From Comamonadaceae bacterium (GTDB lineage: Bacteria > Pseudomonadota > Gammaproteobacteria > Burkholderiales > Burkholderiaceae_C): 64,000 nt of DNA. Made by a program: the position numbers and the translations under genes. The DNA lies in assembly GCA_947476465.1 (NCBI GenBank), contig CANJQN010000011.1, forward strand, positions 41,361 through 105,360. The letters are read 5' to 3'. Shown piece after piece: positions 36,322 through 49,693 of the stretch. The notes under the pieces are model-generated. The model searched no databases. It was not told where the DNA came from and saw nothing but the letters and a program-made list of their open reading frames with translations. Numbering within the stretch: position 1 is the first letter of the stretch; the number at the start of each line of letters is the position of its first letter.

Positions 36322-38604
36322 TCACTTGGTATCGAAGTTGGTGGCGCCGTCCCACGACGGATCGAAGGGCAGCTTGCGCAAGGACTCTACACGCCGCTCA
36401 TAGAGCGAATAGAGGTCCTTGTCCGGATTCGCCTCCTTGAGCTTGACCAGCAGCATGTCGCATGTGTCCCAGCTCTGTGAACGATAGGCGCGCAGGAAGG
36501 CGGCCCAGTTTCGCAGCTCCTCGGTGGCAGTCTCGCCGCCCTCTCCCGCCGCCAGCGGCTCGTAGATGGCGACGGCCTGCGCCTTGCCCTTGACACGCAC
36601 CTTGTCGAGCTCCTGCCAGACAAAGCCGGTGGCCTGCGCGCGGGTGGTCTCGCTGGCGACAATGACCACGCCATACTGCTTGGACAGCCCCTCAAGCCGA
36701 GAGCCGAGGTTCACCGCGTCGCCGATCACGGTGTAGGCGCGGCGAATGTGCGAGCCCATGTCGCCCACGCACATGACCCCGGTGTTCATGCCGACGCCGA
36801 CGCCGATCTGCGGGATGCCCTTGGCCACGTGCTCCGCGTTGATGTCCTCGACCACCTTGGCCATCTCCATCGACGCCTTGACGGCCAGGCTGGCGTGGTC
36901 GGGTGTGTCAACCGGCGCGCCCCAGAAGGCCATCACGCAATCGCCCATGTACTTGTCGATGGTGCCGCGGTTGGCCCGGATCACGTTGGTCAGGCGCGAG
37001 AACACGTCGTTGAGCAGGGCCTGCAGCTGCGTGGGCTCCATCTGCTCGGACAGCGTGGTAAAGCCTCGCATGTCGCTGAACATGACGGTGAGCTCCTTGT
37101 TGGCGGCCTCCATGCTGTAGCTGTCCGGGTCCTTGACCATCTCGTCGACCAGCTCGGGCGGCACGTAGGTGCCAAAGAGGTTGGCCAGCTCGCGCTTGTT
37201 GCGGCTCTCGACGAAGTAGCCATAACTCATGTTGAGACCGAAGGCGGTAACGGCCATGAACAGGAAGGCCCCCAGCGGCAGCACGAGATCCGCGCCGGTG
37301 TACAGCCAGACGTTGAGCGCGACCCCCGCCAGCGCCACGCCGGCGCTGAGCAGCATGGCCCGCGTCGCCGACATCAGCGGCAGGGCGACAGCCAGCAGCA
37401 GGCCGGCGATCAGCAGCACCACCACGTCGTAGCCGACGGCGTAGTCGGGGCGCACCTGCATGCGGGCGTCCAGCAGGCCAGAGATCAGGTTGGCGTGGGT
37501 TTCCACGCCGGGGTAGGCCTCACCGACTGGCGTGATGCGCACGTCCTTGAGGCCCGGCGCGGTGGTGCCCACCAGAATGACCTTGCCGGCCAGGCTGCCC
37601 TCGGGCAGGCGCTTGGCCACCAGATCGCCAGCCGACACATAGCGAAACGAGCCGCCCTCCGGGCCGCCGGGGCCGCGAAAGGGAACCAGCGCGGTGACGC
37701 CCTCGGCCACTGGGATGTCGGCGGTCTTGTCGCCCAGGCGCAGCCGCAAGGCCGCCAAAGCCTGGTAGCGGCGCGAATCGGTGGCGAACACCGGCTCGAT
37801 CGAGGGCAGGCCGACCAGCATGCGAAACATGGCCATCGACAGCGCTTCGTAGTAGCGCCCCTGGTATTCGGCCAGCAACGGGATGGAGCGCACCACGCCG
37901 TCGCGGTCGACGATGGGGTTGAAGTAGCCAGCCATGGGGGCGGCGGCGGCGATCGATTCGATGTTGCTGCCAAAGCCGTTCCAGCTGGTAAAGCGGATTG
38001 GGCGGCCGGTGAGGTTCTCCGCCGGCATGGCCGGGGCCGGCAGCACACCCGAGGTGATCCCCTGCGATTCGCTGCTGAGGTAGTAGCCGAGCACGGCCGG
38101 CTTTTGCCGCAGCGATTGGGCGAACAGCGCGTCGTAGTCGAGCGAGCCTTCGATCTGGCGCAGGCGGGCGGCGAAGCCGGGCTGGTCGCGCAAGTCCGAC
38201 TCGGCCAGCTGCCGCAAGCGCTTGAGGCCGGAGCTGTCGTCGGCCTCGGCGAACACCACGTCGAAGCCGACCACGGCCACGCCCTGCCGATCGAACAGCT
38301 CGTCGACCAGCCGTGCCATGTGGTGACGGCTCCAGGGCCAGCGGCCGACCTCGCCCAGGCTCTTCTCGTCGATGTCGACGATGACGATGCGATCGTCGAG
38401 CGTGCGCGGCATGGCCGCGCGAAGCCGCGCGTCGTAGAGGATGTCGTCGAGCCGCTGCAGAAAGCCGATCGGCATCAGGGTGCTGGCATGCAGCAGCGCG
38501 AAGGCCAGCGGCACCAGCGTGATGGCCACGCGGCGCCAGTGCCGGCGGACCGCGTCGACGCGGGGCCAACGCAGTCGACGGGCGGGCGACGGCGCCGTGG
38601 CCAC
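36322..38604 (-). CDS. CHASE2-domain adenylyl/guanylyl cyclase
   Basis: A 760-residue membrane sensor. One membrane segment near residue 27-45 leads into a periplasmic CHASE2 domain (about 50-385), then three membrane segments (about 392-462) and a class III cyclase domain (from about 500). Metal aspartates are D511 (MFSDMRGF) and D555 (DKYMGD); YTVIGDAVNLGSRL is the transition-state region. K551 and the T of YTVIGD suit a class IIIb adenylyl cyclase, though substrate is not proven. One base separates it from the FHA gene and ten from the phosphodiesterase. Confidence 0.92.
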   Translation of the reverse strand: MATAPSPARRLRWPRVDAVRRHWRRVAITLVPLAFALLHASTLMPIGFLQRLDDILYDARLRAAMPRTLDDRIVIVDIDEKSLGEVGRWPWSRHHMARLVDELFDRQGVAVVGFDVVFAEADDSSGLKRLRQLAESDLRDQPGFAARLRQIEGSLDYDALFAQSLRQKPAVLGYYLSSESQGITSGVLPAPAMPAENLTGRPIRFTSWNGFGSNIESIAAAAPMAGYFNPIVDRDGVVRSIPLLAEYQGRYYEALSMAMFRMLVGLPSIEPVFATDSRRYQALAALRLRLGDKTADIPVAEGVTALVPFRGPGGPEGGSFRYVSAGDLVAKRLPEGSLAGKVILVGTTAPGLKDVRITPVGEAYPGVETHANLISGLLDARMQVRPDYAVGYDVVVLLIAGLLLAVALPLMSATRAMLLSAGVALAGVALNVWLYTGADLVLPLGAFLFMAVTAFGLNMSYGYFVESRNKRELANLFGTYVPPELVDEMVKDPDSYSMEAANKELTVMFSDMRGFTTLSEQMEPTQLQALLNDVFSRLTNVIRANRGTIDKYMGDCVMAFWGAPVDTPDHASLAVKASMEMAKVVEDINAEHVAKGIPQIGVGVGMNTGVMCVGDMGSHIRRAYTVIGDAVNLGSRLEGLSKQYGVVIVASETTRAQATGFVWQELDKVRVKGKAQAVAIYEPLAAGEGGETATEELRNWAAFLRAYRSQSWDTCDMLLVKLKEANPDKDLYSLYERRVESLRKLPFDPSWDGATNFDTK

Positions 38605-38605
38605 G

Positions 38606-39274
38606 TCAGCCCAGGGTGAACTGCATCTGGATACCGGCCAGCTCGATCAGGTCGCCGCTCTTGAGCGGCACCGCCTCGCTGCCCACCGGCGCTCCGTTAA
38701 GGGTGGCGCGCGTGCTGCCGTCGACGTGCGAGACGACATAGCCCTGCGGCCGGTGGGTGATGGCGGCCACGGCGACACCGGGCTTGCCAATGGTGGTGAC
38801 GACCTTGACCAGCGGCACCTCGCGGCCGGCCGCGGCGCCGTTGAGCACCCTGATCACGCCCTTCTGCTGGGCGGCGGCGGTCGGCTGAGGCGTTGCGACC
38901 GGGGCCGGCGCGGCCGGCGGCTGCGCGGCGGCAAGACCGGCCGCGCCAGGACGGATCAACTGCGTCTTGTCGAATCCGCTGGCGGTGTTCTCGCTGAAGT
39001 ACTTGATCTTGTACTTGCCGATTTCGATGCTGTCGTTGTGCTGCAGTGCCTGGCGCTTGATCGCCTTGCCGTTGAGGTAGGTGCCGTTGGTGCTGTTGAG
39101 GTCTTCGAGCTCGACCTCACCGCTCTTCATCTCGAGCACGGCGTGCTCGCCGCTGACTGCGAGGTTGTCGATGACGATGTCGTTGTAGGGCCGCCGCCCG
39201 AGCGTTGTGCGGTCCTTCGTCAACTGCGCCTCCTTGATCACGACACCGTCGATGGACATGATCAACTTCGGCAT
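38606..39274 (-). CDS. FHA-domain phosphothreonine-binding protein
   Basis: A 222-residue cytoplasmic protein with two FHA-like domains joined by a Pro/Ala/Gln-rich linker (about residues 112-138). The first has all usual phosphopeptide-binding positions: GRRPYND, SGEHA and LNSTNGTYLNG. The second (about 140-221) lacks the conserved Arg and Ser but keeps TLNGAPV. The first domain likely binds proteins phosphorylated by the kinase encoded at 40124-42823; the phosphatase gene lies between them. It may recruit phosphorylated partners to the cyclase or the ATPase. Confidence 0.92.
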   Translation of the reverse strand: MPKLIMSIDGVVIKEAQLTKDRTTLGRRPYNDIVIDNLAVSGEHAVLEMKSGEVELEDLNSTNGTYLNGKAIKRQALQHNDSIEIGKYKIKYFSENTASGFDKTQLIRPGAAGLAAAQPPAAPAPVATPQPTAAAQQKGVIRVLNGAAAGREVPLVKVVTTIGKPGVAVAAITHRPQGYVVSHVDGSTRATLNGAPVGSEAVPLKSGDLIELAGIQMQFTLG

Positions 39275-39326
39275 GGTCCCGCTCCTGTTTTGTCGTTCGT
39301 GAATTCGCTGCGCTGCGAGCCGGCGA

Positions 39327-40112
39327 TCATTTTCCCAACCAGCGCGAGATCAACCCGCCCCGGCGCTTGGCAGCCCCGGCCTGGGCCAGCAACACGGTGA
39401 TGTTGTCCCGCCCACCGTTGGCATTGGCCCCATCCACCAGCCGCGTCGCCTTGTCCTGCAGGGGAGCCTCCAGGCGCAGTATGTCAGCGATGGCGTCGTC
39501 GTCGAGCATGTCATTGAGGCCATCGGAGCACATGAGAAAGCAGTCGCCGGGCTCGACCCGGATTTCGTTGACTTCCAGCATGACCGCGTCCTCCACGCCC
39601 AGCGCGCGGGTGACCAGATTTTTTTGCGTGGACACGGCGGCCTGCTCCGGGGTGATGATCCCGGCGTCGAGCTGCTCGCGCAGCAGCGAATGGTCGCGCG
39701 TGACCTGCGACAGCTGGCCGTCGCGCAGGCGATAGCAGCGCGAGTCGCCGATGTGGCCCACCATCAGCCGGGCGTCTTGGAACACGCCCATGACCAGCGT
39801 GGTACCCATGCCGGCATAGTGCGGATTGGTATGCGCCGCGTTGAAAATGGCCCGGTTGGCGTTCTCGACGCAGATTTCCATGGCCCGCTGCACCTCGCGT
39901 GCGTTGGCTTGGCGGCCCGCCTGCTCCAGCCAGCGGCCCAGTTCGGTGCGGATGAAGGTGGTGGCCATGCTGCTGGCGATCTCGCCGGCGTTGTAGCCGC
40001 CCATGCCGTCGGCCAGGATGCCCAGACGAACGCCCTCGTCCACCAGAACGGCGTCCTCGTTGTTGGGCCGTGCGCGCCCCGCGTCCGTGCGGGTACAAAA
40101 GTCGTAGTTCAT
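39327..40112 (-). CDS. PP2C-family Ser/Thr protein phosphatase (Stp-like)
   Basis: A 261-residue soluble metal-dependent phosphatase. The standard motifs occur in order: RPNNEDAVLVDE, ADGMGGYNAGE (metal aspartate and glycines), GHIGDSRCYRL, CSDGLNDML and GGRDNITVLL. It should reverse the action of the kinase whose gene ends 11 bases upstream. The C-terminus is short and basic (KRRGGLISRWLGK), possibly a membrane or nucleic-acid contact, but this is a guess. Confidence 0.95.
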   Translation of the reverse strand: MNYDFCTRTDAGRARPNNEDAVLVDEGVRLGILADGMGGYNAGEIASSMATTFIRTELGRWLEQAGRQANAREVQRAMEICVENANRAIFNAAHTNPHYAGMGTTLVMGVFQDARLMVGHIGDSRCYRLRDGQLSQVTRDHSLLREQLDAGIITPEQAAVSTQKNLVTRALGVEDAVMLEVNEIRVEPGDCFLMCSDGLNDMLDDDAIADILRLEAPLQDKATRLVDGANANGGRDNITVLLAQAGAAKRRGGLISRWLGK

Positions 40113-40123
40113 GGTCCAGTAGC

Positions 40124-42823
<2,700 letters not shown>

Positions 42824-42972
42824 TTGAGACCGACCCCACGGATGGAAAAACGCGCGCGAACCCCATGTGGCCGCGCCTTCCGCCAGACCTTAGCAGAGGT
42901 TACACCCTGTTACAAGGCAAACAGTCTGGGAGCGGGCCAGGGTGTTGCGGAGCCGCCCGCTTCACGAGAAAT

Positions 42973-43000
42973 GTGTCCGCGCCCGCCAGGGCGCGGACAC
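42973..43000 (-). terminator. Hairpin downstream of terC
   Basis: GTGTCCGCGCCC and GGGCGCGGACAC form a perfect 12-bp stem with loop GCCA, five bases after the terC stop on the minus strand. No clear U-run follows, so termination may be weak or the stem may protect the mRNA end. Confidence 0.65.
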
Positions 43001-43005
43001 CGGGC

Positions 43006-43713
43006 TCAGCCCGCCGCTGCGGCGTTCGCCTGCTGTCGCTGCACCAGCAGCTTGCCCATCAGCAACACCAGGGCCGCACCGGCCGCCGCAACGCCGTATT
43101 CCCAGACGGCGCCCTGCGGCACGAAGGGCTTGATGGCCGGGTCGGTATAGGCCATCTGGCCGGCGATCCAGCCGAGCAGCATGCCGCCCAGGGTGATGAT
43201 CATGGGGAAGCGGTCCATCAGTTTGAGCACCAGCTGGCTGCCGCCGACGATGATGGGAATGGACACCACCAGACCGAAGATCACCAGCGGCATCTGGTGC
43301 GAGCCGGCGCTTTCAGCGGCACCGGCGATGGCCAGCACATTGTCCACGCTCATGACGAGGTCGGCCACGATCACGGTCTTGATTGCGCCCCAGAGCCGAT
43401 CGCTCGACTGGATGTTGCCGTGCGCGTCCTCATGCTCGGGCACGAGCAGCTTGACGCCGATCCACACCAGCAGCACCGCACCGACCAGCTTGAGGTAGGG
43501 AACAGAGAGCAAGGCCAGCGCGAAGGCGATCAACAGGACGCGCAGGATGATGGCGCCAGCCGTGCCGTAGATGATGCCCATCTTGCGCTGGTGGGGGGGC
43601 AGGCCGCGGCAGGCCAGGGCGATCACGACGGCGTTGTCGCCGCCCAGCAGGATGTCGATCAGGATGATCTGTCCGACCGCGATCCAGAACTCGGGAGAGG
43701 CAAAGGCTTCCAT
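43006..43713 (-). CDS. TerC family integral membrane protein
   Basis: A 235-residue inner-membrane protein with seven hydrophobic segments. The acidic motifs characteristic of TerC proteins are both present: IDILLGGDNAVVIAL (residues 18-32) and VADLVMSVDNVLAIAG (about 116-131). Members are linked to metal export (manganese) or metalation of secreted enzymes, and to tellurite resistance in some plasmids. The start codon is four bases from an unusual closed stem structure (43717-43821) and lacks a visible ribosome site, hinting at translational control. Confidence 0.92.
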   Translation of the reverse strand: MEAFASPEFWIAVGQIILIDILLGGDNAVVIALACRGLPPHQRKMGIIYGTAGAIILRVLLIAFALALLSVPYLKLVGAVLLVWIGVKLLVPEHEDAHGNIQSSDRLWGAIKTVIVADLVMSVDNVLAIAGAAESAGSHQMPLVIFGLVVSIPIIVGGSQLVLKLMDRFPMIITLGGMLLGWIAGQMAYTDPAIKPFVPQGAVWEYGVAAAGAALVLLMGKLLVQRQQANAAAAG

Positions 43714-43716
43714 GGA

Positions 43717-43821
43717 TATGTCGTGGGGCTGTCGCCGAACTTTCGGCGATGTAAGAAAAGGCCGATTGTCCGCTAAGACAGCCGGCCTGTGGGATGTGGA
43801 TCACCACATCCCCACGACATA
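43717..43821 (-). promoter_or_regulatory. Structured leader of terC, candidate RNA regulator
   Basis: A perfect 12-bp stem joins TATGTCGTGGGG (minus strand, 43821-43810) with CCCCACGACATA (43728-43717). Enclosed are three further hairpins: GATGTGG/CCACATC (43816-43796 region), AGGCCG/CGGCCT (about 43788-43759) and TCGCCGAA/TTCGGCGA (43749-43732). The closing stem ends four bases before the terC ATG and covers where a ribosome site would be. The element could also terminate sucCD transcription. I see no clear match to the yybP-ykoY manganese riboswitch consensus. Confidence 0.6.
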
Positions 43822-43828
43822 CCCGTTC

Positions 43829-44722
43829 TTACAGAAGCGACTTCAGCAGCTTGGCCATCTCCGACGGGTTGCGCGTGACCCTGAAGCCGCACTCTTCCAT
43901 GACAGCCAGCTTGGCATCGGCCGTGTCGGCGCCGCCGGAGATCAGCGCCCCTGCGTGGCCCATGCGCTTTCCGGGGGGCGCCGTGACGCCGGCGATGAAG
44001 CCGACGATGGGCTTTTTCATGTTGGCCTTGCACCAGCGGGCGGCTTCGGCCTCGTCGGGGCCGCCGATCTCGCCGATCATGATGACGGCGTCGGTGTCCG
44101 GGTCATCGTTGAAGGCCTTCATGACGTCGATGTGCTTGAGGCCATTGATCGGGTCGCCGCCGATGCCCACGGCGCTGGACTGGCCCAGGCCGATTTCGGT
44201 GAGCTGGGCGACCGCTTCATAGGTCAGCGTGCCCGAGCGCGAGACCACGCCGATGCGGCCCTTGCGGTGGATGTGGCCGGGCATGATGCCGATCTTGATC
44301 TCTTCGGGCGTGATCAGGCCGGGGCAATTGGGGCCCAGCAACAGCGTGCGCTTGCCGCCGGCTGCTTCCTTGGCCTTCATCTTGTTGCGCACTTGCAGCA
44401 TGTCCCGCACCGGGATGCCTTCGGTGATGCAGATGGCCAGATCCAGGTCGGCTTCGACGGCCTCCCAGATGGCGGCCGCCGCGCCGGCCGGGGGCACGTA
44501 GATCACGGAGACGGTGGCGCCGGTGTCTGACGCCGCTTCCTTGACCGAGGCGTAGATCGGGATGTTGAAGATCTTCTCGCCGGCCTTCTTGGGGTTCACG
44601 CCGGCGACAAAGCAGTTCTTGCCGTTGGCGTATTCCTGGCACTTCTCGGTGTGGAACTGGCCGGTCTTGCCCGTGATGCCCTGGGTGATGACCTTGGTGT
44701 CTTTGTTGATGTAGATCGACAT
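43829..44722 (-). CDS. sucD: Succinyl-CoA synthetase alpha subunit
   Basis: The alpha subunit binds CoA and carries the phosphohistidine of the TCA-cycle succinyl-CoA ligase. At 297 residues it has the normal size. TQGITGKTGQFHTE near the start is the CoA-binding stretch, and GHAGALISGG (about residues 248-257) contains the catalytic histidine. It follows sucC by ten bases, as in most Proteobacteria. Downstream lies the structured region before terC. Confidence 0.97.
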   Translation of the reverse strand: MSIYINKDTKVITQGITGKTGQFHTEKCQEYANGKNCFVAGVNPKKAGEKIFNIPIYASVKEAASDTGATVSVIYVPPAGAAAAIWEAVEADLDLAICITEGIPVRDMLQVRNKMKAKEAAGGKRTLLLGPNCPGLITPEEIKIGIMPGHIHRKGRIGVVSRSGTLTYEAVAQLTEIGLGQSSAVGIGGDPINGLKHIDVMKAFNDDPDTDAVIMIGEIGGPDEAEAARWCKANMKKPIVGFIAGVTAPPGKRMGHAGALISGGADTADAKLAVMEECGFRVTRNPSEMAKLLKSLL

Positions 44723-44732
44723 GGTGATTCCT

Positions 44733-45899
<1,167 letters not shown>

Positions 45900-46060
45900 G
45901 AGGCTTGTCTCTCGAGAAACGGTGAGGGTGCCCGGCGCTGAGGGGAGGCCGGCCGGGGAGCAGGTGCCGAAACAGCAGCCTTCGACTGTATCATGCTGCG
46001 GCGCACCAAATCGAGGCTGCTTTACAGTCAGCGGTAAGCAGTTTCCACAGGAAAAACCCG

Positions 46061-46981
46061 ATGCCCAAGGTCTTTATCGACGGTGAAGCCGGCACCACCG
46101 GCCTTTTGATCCGCGAGCGGCTGGCCACGATGCCGGCGATCGAGGTGGTGAGCATCGCGCTCGAGCGGCGCAAGGATCCGGCGGCCAAGCGCGAGCTGAT
46201 GGCGGGCGTGGACCTGGTGATTTTCTGCCTGCACGACGATGCCGCGCGCGAGTCGGCGGCGATGGTCGACGACATTGCGCGCACCCAGGGCAAGGCGCCT
46301 CGCATCATCGATGCTTCCACCGCGCACCGTACGGCCGAGGGTTGGGTGTTCGGGTTCCCCGAGCTCACGCCGGGCCAGCGCGAGGCCGTGATCGGGGCGC
46401 CGCGCGTGAGCAACCCCGGGTGCTATGCCACGGGTGCGATCGCCCTGGTGCGACCGTTGGTGGACACGGGGCTGCTGCCGCGGGACGCGGCCCTGTCGCT
46501 GCCGTCGGTGAGCGGCTACTCAGGCGGCGGGCGCGGGATGATCGAAGACTACGAGGGCGGGCGCGCGCCGGCCTTTGAGCTTTATGCACTGGGGCTGTCG
46601 CACAAGCACGTGCCGGAGATCATGAAATACACCGGCCTGACCCGCCGGCCGATCTTCATTCCCTCGGTGGGCAACTTCCGCCAGGGGATGCTGGTGCAGC
46701 TACCCCTGCACCTGGACCTGCTGCCGGGGCGGCCGAGCGCCCAGGATCTGCATGAGGCGCTGGCACGGCATTACGCCGGCAGCGAGTGGGTGAGCGTGTT
46801 GCCGGCCACGGACAACGGCAAGCTCGATGCGCTGGCGCTCAACGACACCAACAAGATGGAGCTGCGGGTGTTCAGCAACGCCGAGCATCGCCAGGCGGTG
46901 CTGGTGGCGCGGCTGGACAACCTGGGCAAGGGCGCCAGCGGGGCGGCGGTTCAGAACCTGAAATTGATGCTGGGGGTTTGA
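46061..46981 (+). CDS. argC: N-acetyl-gamma-glutamyl-phosphate reductase, type 2 (short form)
   Basis: ArgC reduces N-acetylglutamyl phosphate to the semialdehyde in arginine synthesis. The 306-residue enzyme is the short subfamily. It starts [20 protein letters not shown] (NADP site); the catalytic cysteine is in [10 protein letters not shown] near residue 117; HKHVPEI holds the catalytic histidine. It is monocistronic and faces recX; the 550 bases between them hold three large hairpins and no gene. Confidence 0.95.
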   Translation: MPKVFIDGEAGTTGLLIRERLATMPAIEVVSIALERRKDPAAKRELMAGVDLVIFCLHDDAARESAAMVDDIARTQGKAPRIIDASTAHRTAEGWVFGFPELTPGQREAVIGAPRVSNPGCYATGAIALVRPLVDTGLLPRDAALSLPSVSGYSGGGRGMIEDYEGGRAPAFELYALGLSHKHVPEIMKYTGLTRRPIFIPSVGNFRQGMLVQLPLHLDLLPGRPSAQDLHEALARHYAGSEWVSVLPATDNGKLDALALNDTNKMELRVFSNAEHRQAVLVARLDNLGKGASGAAVQNLKLMLGV

Positions 46982-47039
46982 GTTTTAGGGCGTTGCGCTT
47001 TCTTAGGGTGACGCTCGCTGGGTCTTCTCCGGCTGAAGC

Positions 47040-47130
47040 GCGCTGCGTGCCTGGGGCGGGCACGCTCCCCCCTGAACCCTTCGGGTTTTTAAAGGGAACC
47101 CTCCGCGTGCCCGCCCCAGGCACGCAGCGC
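47040..47130. repeat. Large hairpin A between argC and recX
   Basis: Arms 47040-47065 and 47105-47130 are perfect 26-bp reverse complements around a 39-base loop. The loop holds a small hairpin (AACCCTTCGGGTT) followed by AAAGGGAACCCTCC. The unit is homologous to hairpin B (47396-47483), both preceded by a TCTCCGG motif. The 550-base interval holding hairpins A, C and B has no convincing coding frame. Confidence 0.92.
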
Positions 47131-47244
47131 TTTGGGTGTGCGGGCCGTGTCGCGCAAGGGTGGTGCGGCTTTTTTCAAGCCCTTCATGCGCAAAGAATGA
47201 CCGGCCCTGCTCCGGCGCGAAACCTTCACGAGCGCGTGCGCGAG

Positions 47245-47336
47245 GCGCGGGTGGGGCCGGCAGGCGGAGGGACCCGTCGGTCCGTGCGCGGGAGCGCACT
47301 GGACCATCGGGAGAAGCCTGCCGGCCCCACCCGTGC
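47245..47336. repeat. Large hairpin C between argC and recX
   Basis: Arms 47249-47265 and 47316-47332 are a perfect 17-bp match (GGGTGGGGCCGGCAGGC and complement), extended by four more pairs with one G-T wobble to 47245 and 47336. The 50-base interior folds again: GGTCC-GTGCGC pairs with GCGCAC-T-GGACC. It differs in sequence from hairpins A and B but lies between them. Confidence 0.88.
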
Positions 47337-47395
47337 AGCGCGCTTGGCCGGAGAAAGCAGAGCGCGTCAGGCGGCCGCCTTCTCCGGGTGAGAGC

Positions 47396-47483
47396 GCGCT
47401 GCGCGCCTGGGGCGGACACGCTCCTCACTGACCCTTCGGGTCCAAAGGGAACCCTCCGCATGTCCGCCCCAGGCGCGCAGCGC
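47396..47483. repeat. Large hairpin B between argC and recX
   Basis: Arms 47396-47421 and 47458-47483 pair over 26 positions with one mismatch, around a 36-base loop containing ACCCTTCGGGT and AAAGGGAACCCTCC as in hairpin A. Relative to A, two stem pairs have changed on both sides (T-A to C-G and G-C to A-T), so pairing is preserved. It ends 49 bases before the recX stop. Confidence 0.92.
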
Positions 47484-47531
47484 TGTCGGCGTGCGAAGGG
47501 TTTCACGCGGGGTGAACTTGCGGGTGCGCCC

Positions 47532-47987
47532 CTACTCGTCTTCCCTCGCGCCGCCGGCCAGCACCGTGCGAATCACATCTCCACCAAAGCCTCGGGCGGC
47601 CAGGAACCGGGATTGCTTGGCGCGCTCCGCCGCATCCTTTGGCGGCTGATCGAACTTGCGTTGCCAGACGCCGCGCGCGCGCTCGGCTTCGGTGACCTTG
47701 AGGTGGGCCATGGCCTGCGCGACGAGCTCGCCGTCCAGTCCCTTGGCCTGCAGCTCCTGCCTTAGGCGCCCGGCGCCCAGGCGCGCGGCGCGACGGTGCA
47801 GCACCGAGTCAATCACCCGCTGTTCGCTGATGAAGCCCTTGGCCTGCAATTCGTCGAGAACGCGGCTGAGCTCGCCCGGTTCTTGCGCATGGGCGGCGAG
47901 CTTGCGTTCGAGCTCCGGGCGCGAGTGCTCGCGCTGCGAGAGCAGGCGCAGCGCCCGCCCTTTCAGGGAGAGCTGACCTGAGCGCAT
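47532..47987 (-). CDS. recX: Regulatory protein RecX
   Basis: RecX binds RecA filaments and limits their extension. The 151-residue protein is helical; LKGRALRLLSQREHSRPELERKL, LQAKGFISEQRVIDSVLHRRA and GAGRLRQELQAKGLDGELV are the three recognised repeat regions. The gene lies 24 bases after recA on the same strand, the standard arrangement, and is probably co-transcribed and SOS-induced with it. Confidence 0.94.
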   Translation of the reverse strand: MRSGQLSLKGRALRLLSQREHSRPELERKLAAHAQEPGELSRVLDELQAKGFISEQRVIDSVLHRRAARLGAGRLRQELQAKGLDGELVAQAMAHLKVTEAERARGVWQRKFDQPPKDAAERAKQSRFLAARGFGGDVIRTVLAGGAREDE

Positions 47988-48011
47988 GACTGAAAAGGCT
48001 CGGGCGCGGGC

Positions 48012-49061
<1,050 letters not shown>

Positions 49062-49118
49062 GGACTCTCTCCTTGTGGTCAATTTGGGGGGGGCAATCCG
49101 GTTGTTCTTTTTCACAGC

Positions 49119-49134
49119 CTGGATGCTTGACCAG
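49119..49134 (-). promoter_or_regulatory. Possible LexA box of recA
   Basis: CTGG-N8-CCAG on the minus strand, preceded by TA, gives TACTGG...CCAGGC, a partial match to the CTGT-N8-ACAG LexA consensus, 58 bases upstream of the recA start. Position is right but two outer bases deviate. Confidence 0.45.
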
Positions 49135-49210
49135 TACTGTAGCGGCCACCGGATCGAAGTAAATGGGCTTTGAGTAACTTTTTGGTCAGTTTGCCTTACC
49201 ATTTCCAGCC

Positions 49211-49693
49211 ATGTTCGACCGACCCGACCTCGACGGCTGGCGCCTGACCCACTTGGGCCGCCTGCTGGGCCACGCCTCGCGCCGCTTTGACGAGCGGGTG
49301 CTGCAAATCATGGCCCGCAACGTCGACGTGCCGCTGGGGCTGTCGAACCTCGCCGCGCGGGCGCAGGTGGGCGCCGCGCACATCCACATCACGCGCCACC
49401 TGGCCCTGGCGGGCTCGCGCCTGACCGACCTGGCGCAGCAGGCCGGCATGACCAAGCAGGCCATGGGCGACCTGGTGACCCAATGCGAGGCCTGGGGGAT
49501 CGTCGTGCGCGAACCCGACCCGCACGACGCGCGGGCCCGCCAGGTGCGCTTCACGCCCACCGGCCTGGCCTGGCTGCAGGCCTTTCGCGACGCGGTGGCC
49601 CAAGCCGAGGCCGAGTTCCGCGTCGAAGTCGGCGACGATGTCGCCACCGTCATGCTCATCGGGTTGGAAGCCTGGGCGGGGCCGGCGGCCTGA
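49211..49693 (+). CDS. MarR-family transcriptional regulator
   Basis: A 160-residue winged-helix regulator. The recognition helix region is [28 protein letters not shown], followed by the wing [20 protein letters not shown], the classic MarR pattern of a basic DxR-containing wing. No target gene is obvious: it is divergent from recA and converges with the effector candidate at 49694, whose stop abuts directly. The ligand is unknown. Confidence 0.9.
   Translation: MFDRPDLDGWRLTHLGRLLGHASRRFDERVLQIMARNVDVPLGLSNLAARAQVGAAHIHITRHLALAGSRLTDLAQQAGMTKQAMGDLVTQCEAWGIVVREPDPHDARARQVRFTPTGLAWLQAFRDAVAQAEAEFRVEVGDDVATVMLIGLEAWAGPAA

Noticed and set aside
43717..43821. yybP-ykoY manganese riboswitch upstream of terC
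   Set aside because: The position and gene family suggested it, but I could not find the conserved internal loop sequences. Left as an unnamed structure.
46982..47531. Small coding genes or a CRISPR array in the argC-recX gap
   Set aside because: Open frames there follow the hairpin arms with no plausible start sites, and the repeats are large inverted units, not short direct repeats with spacers.
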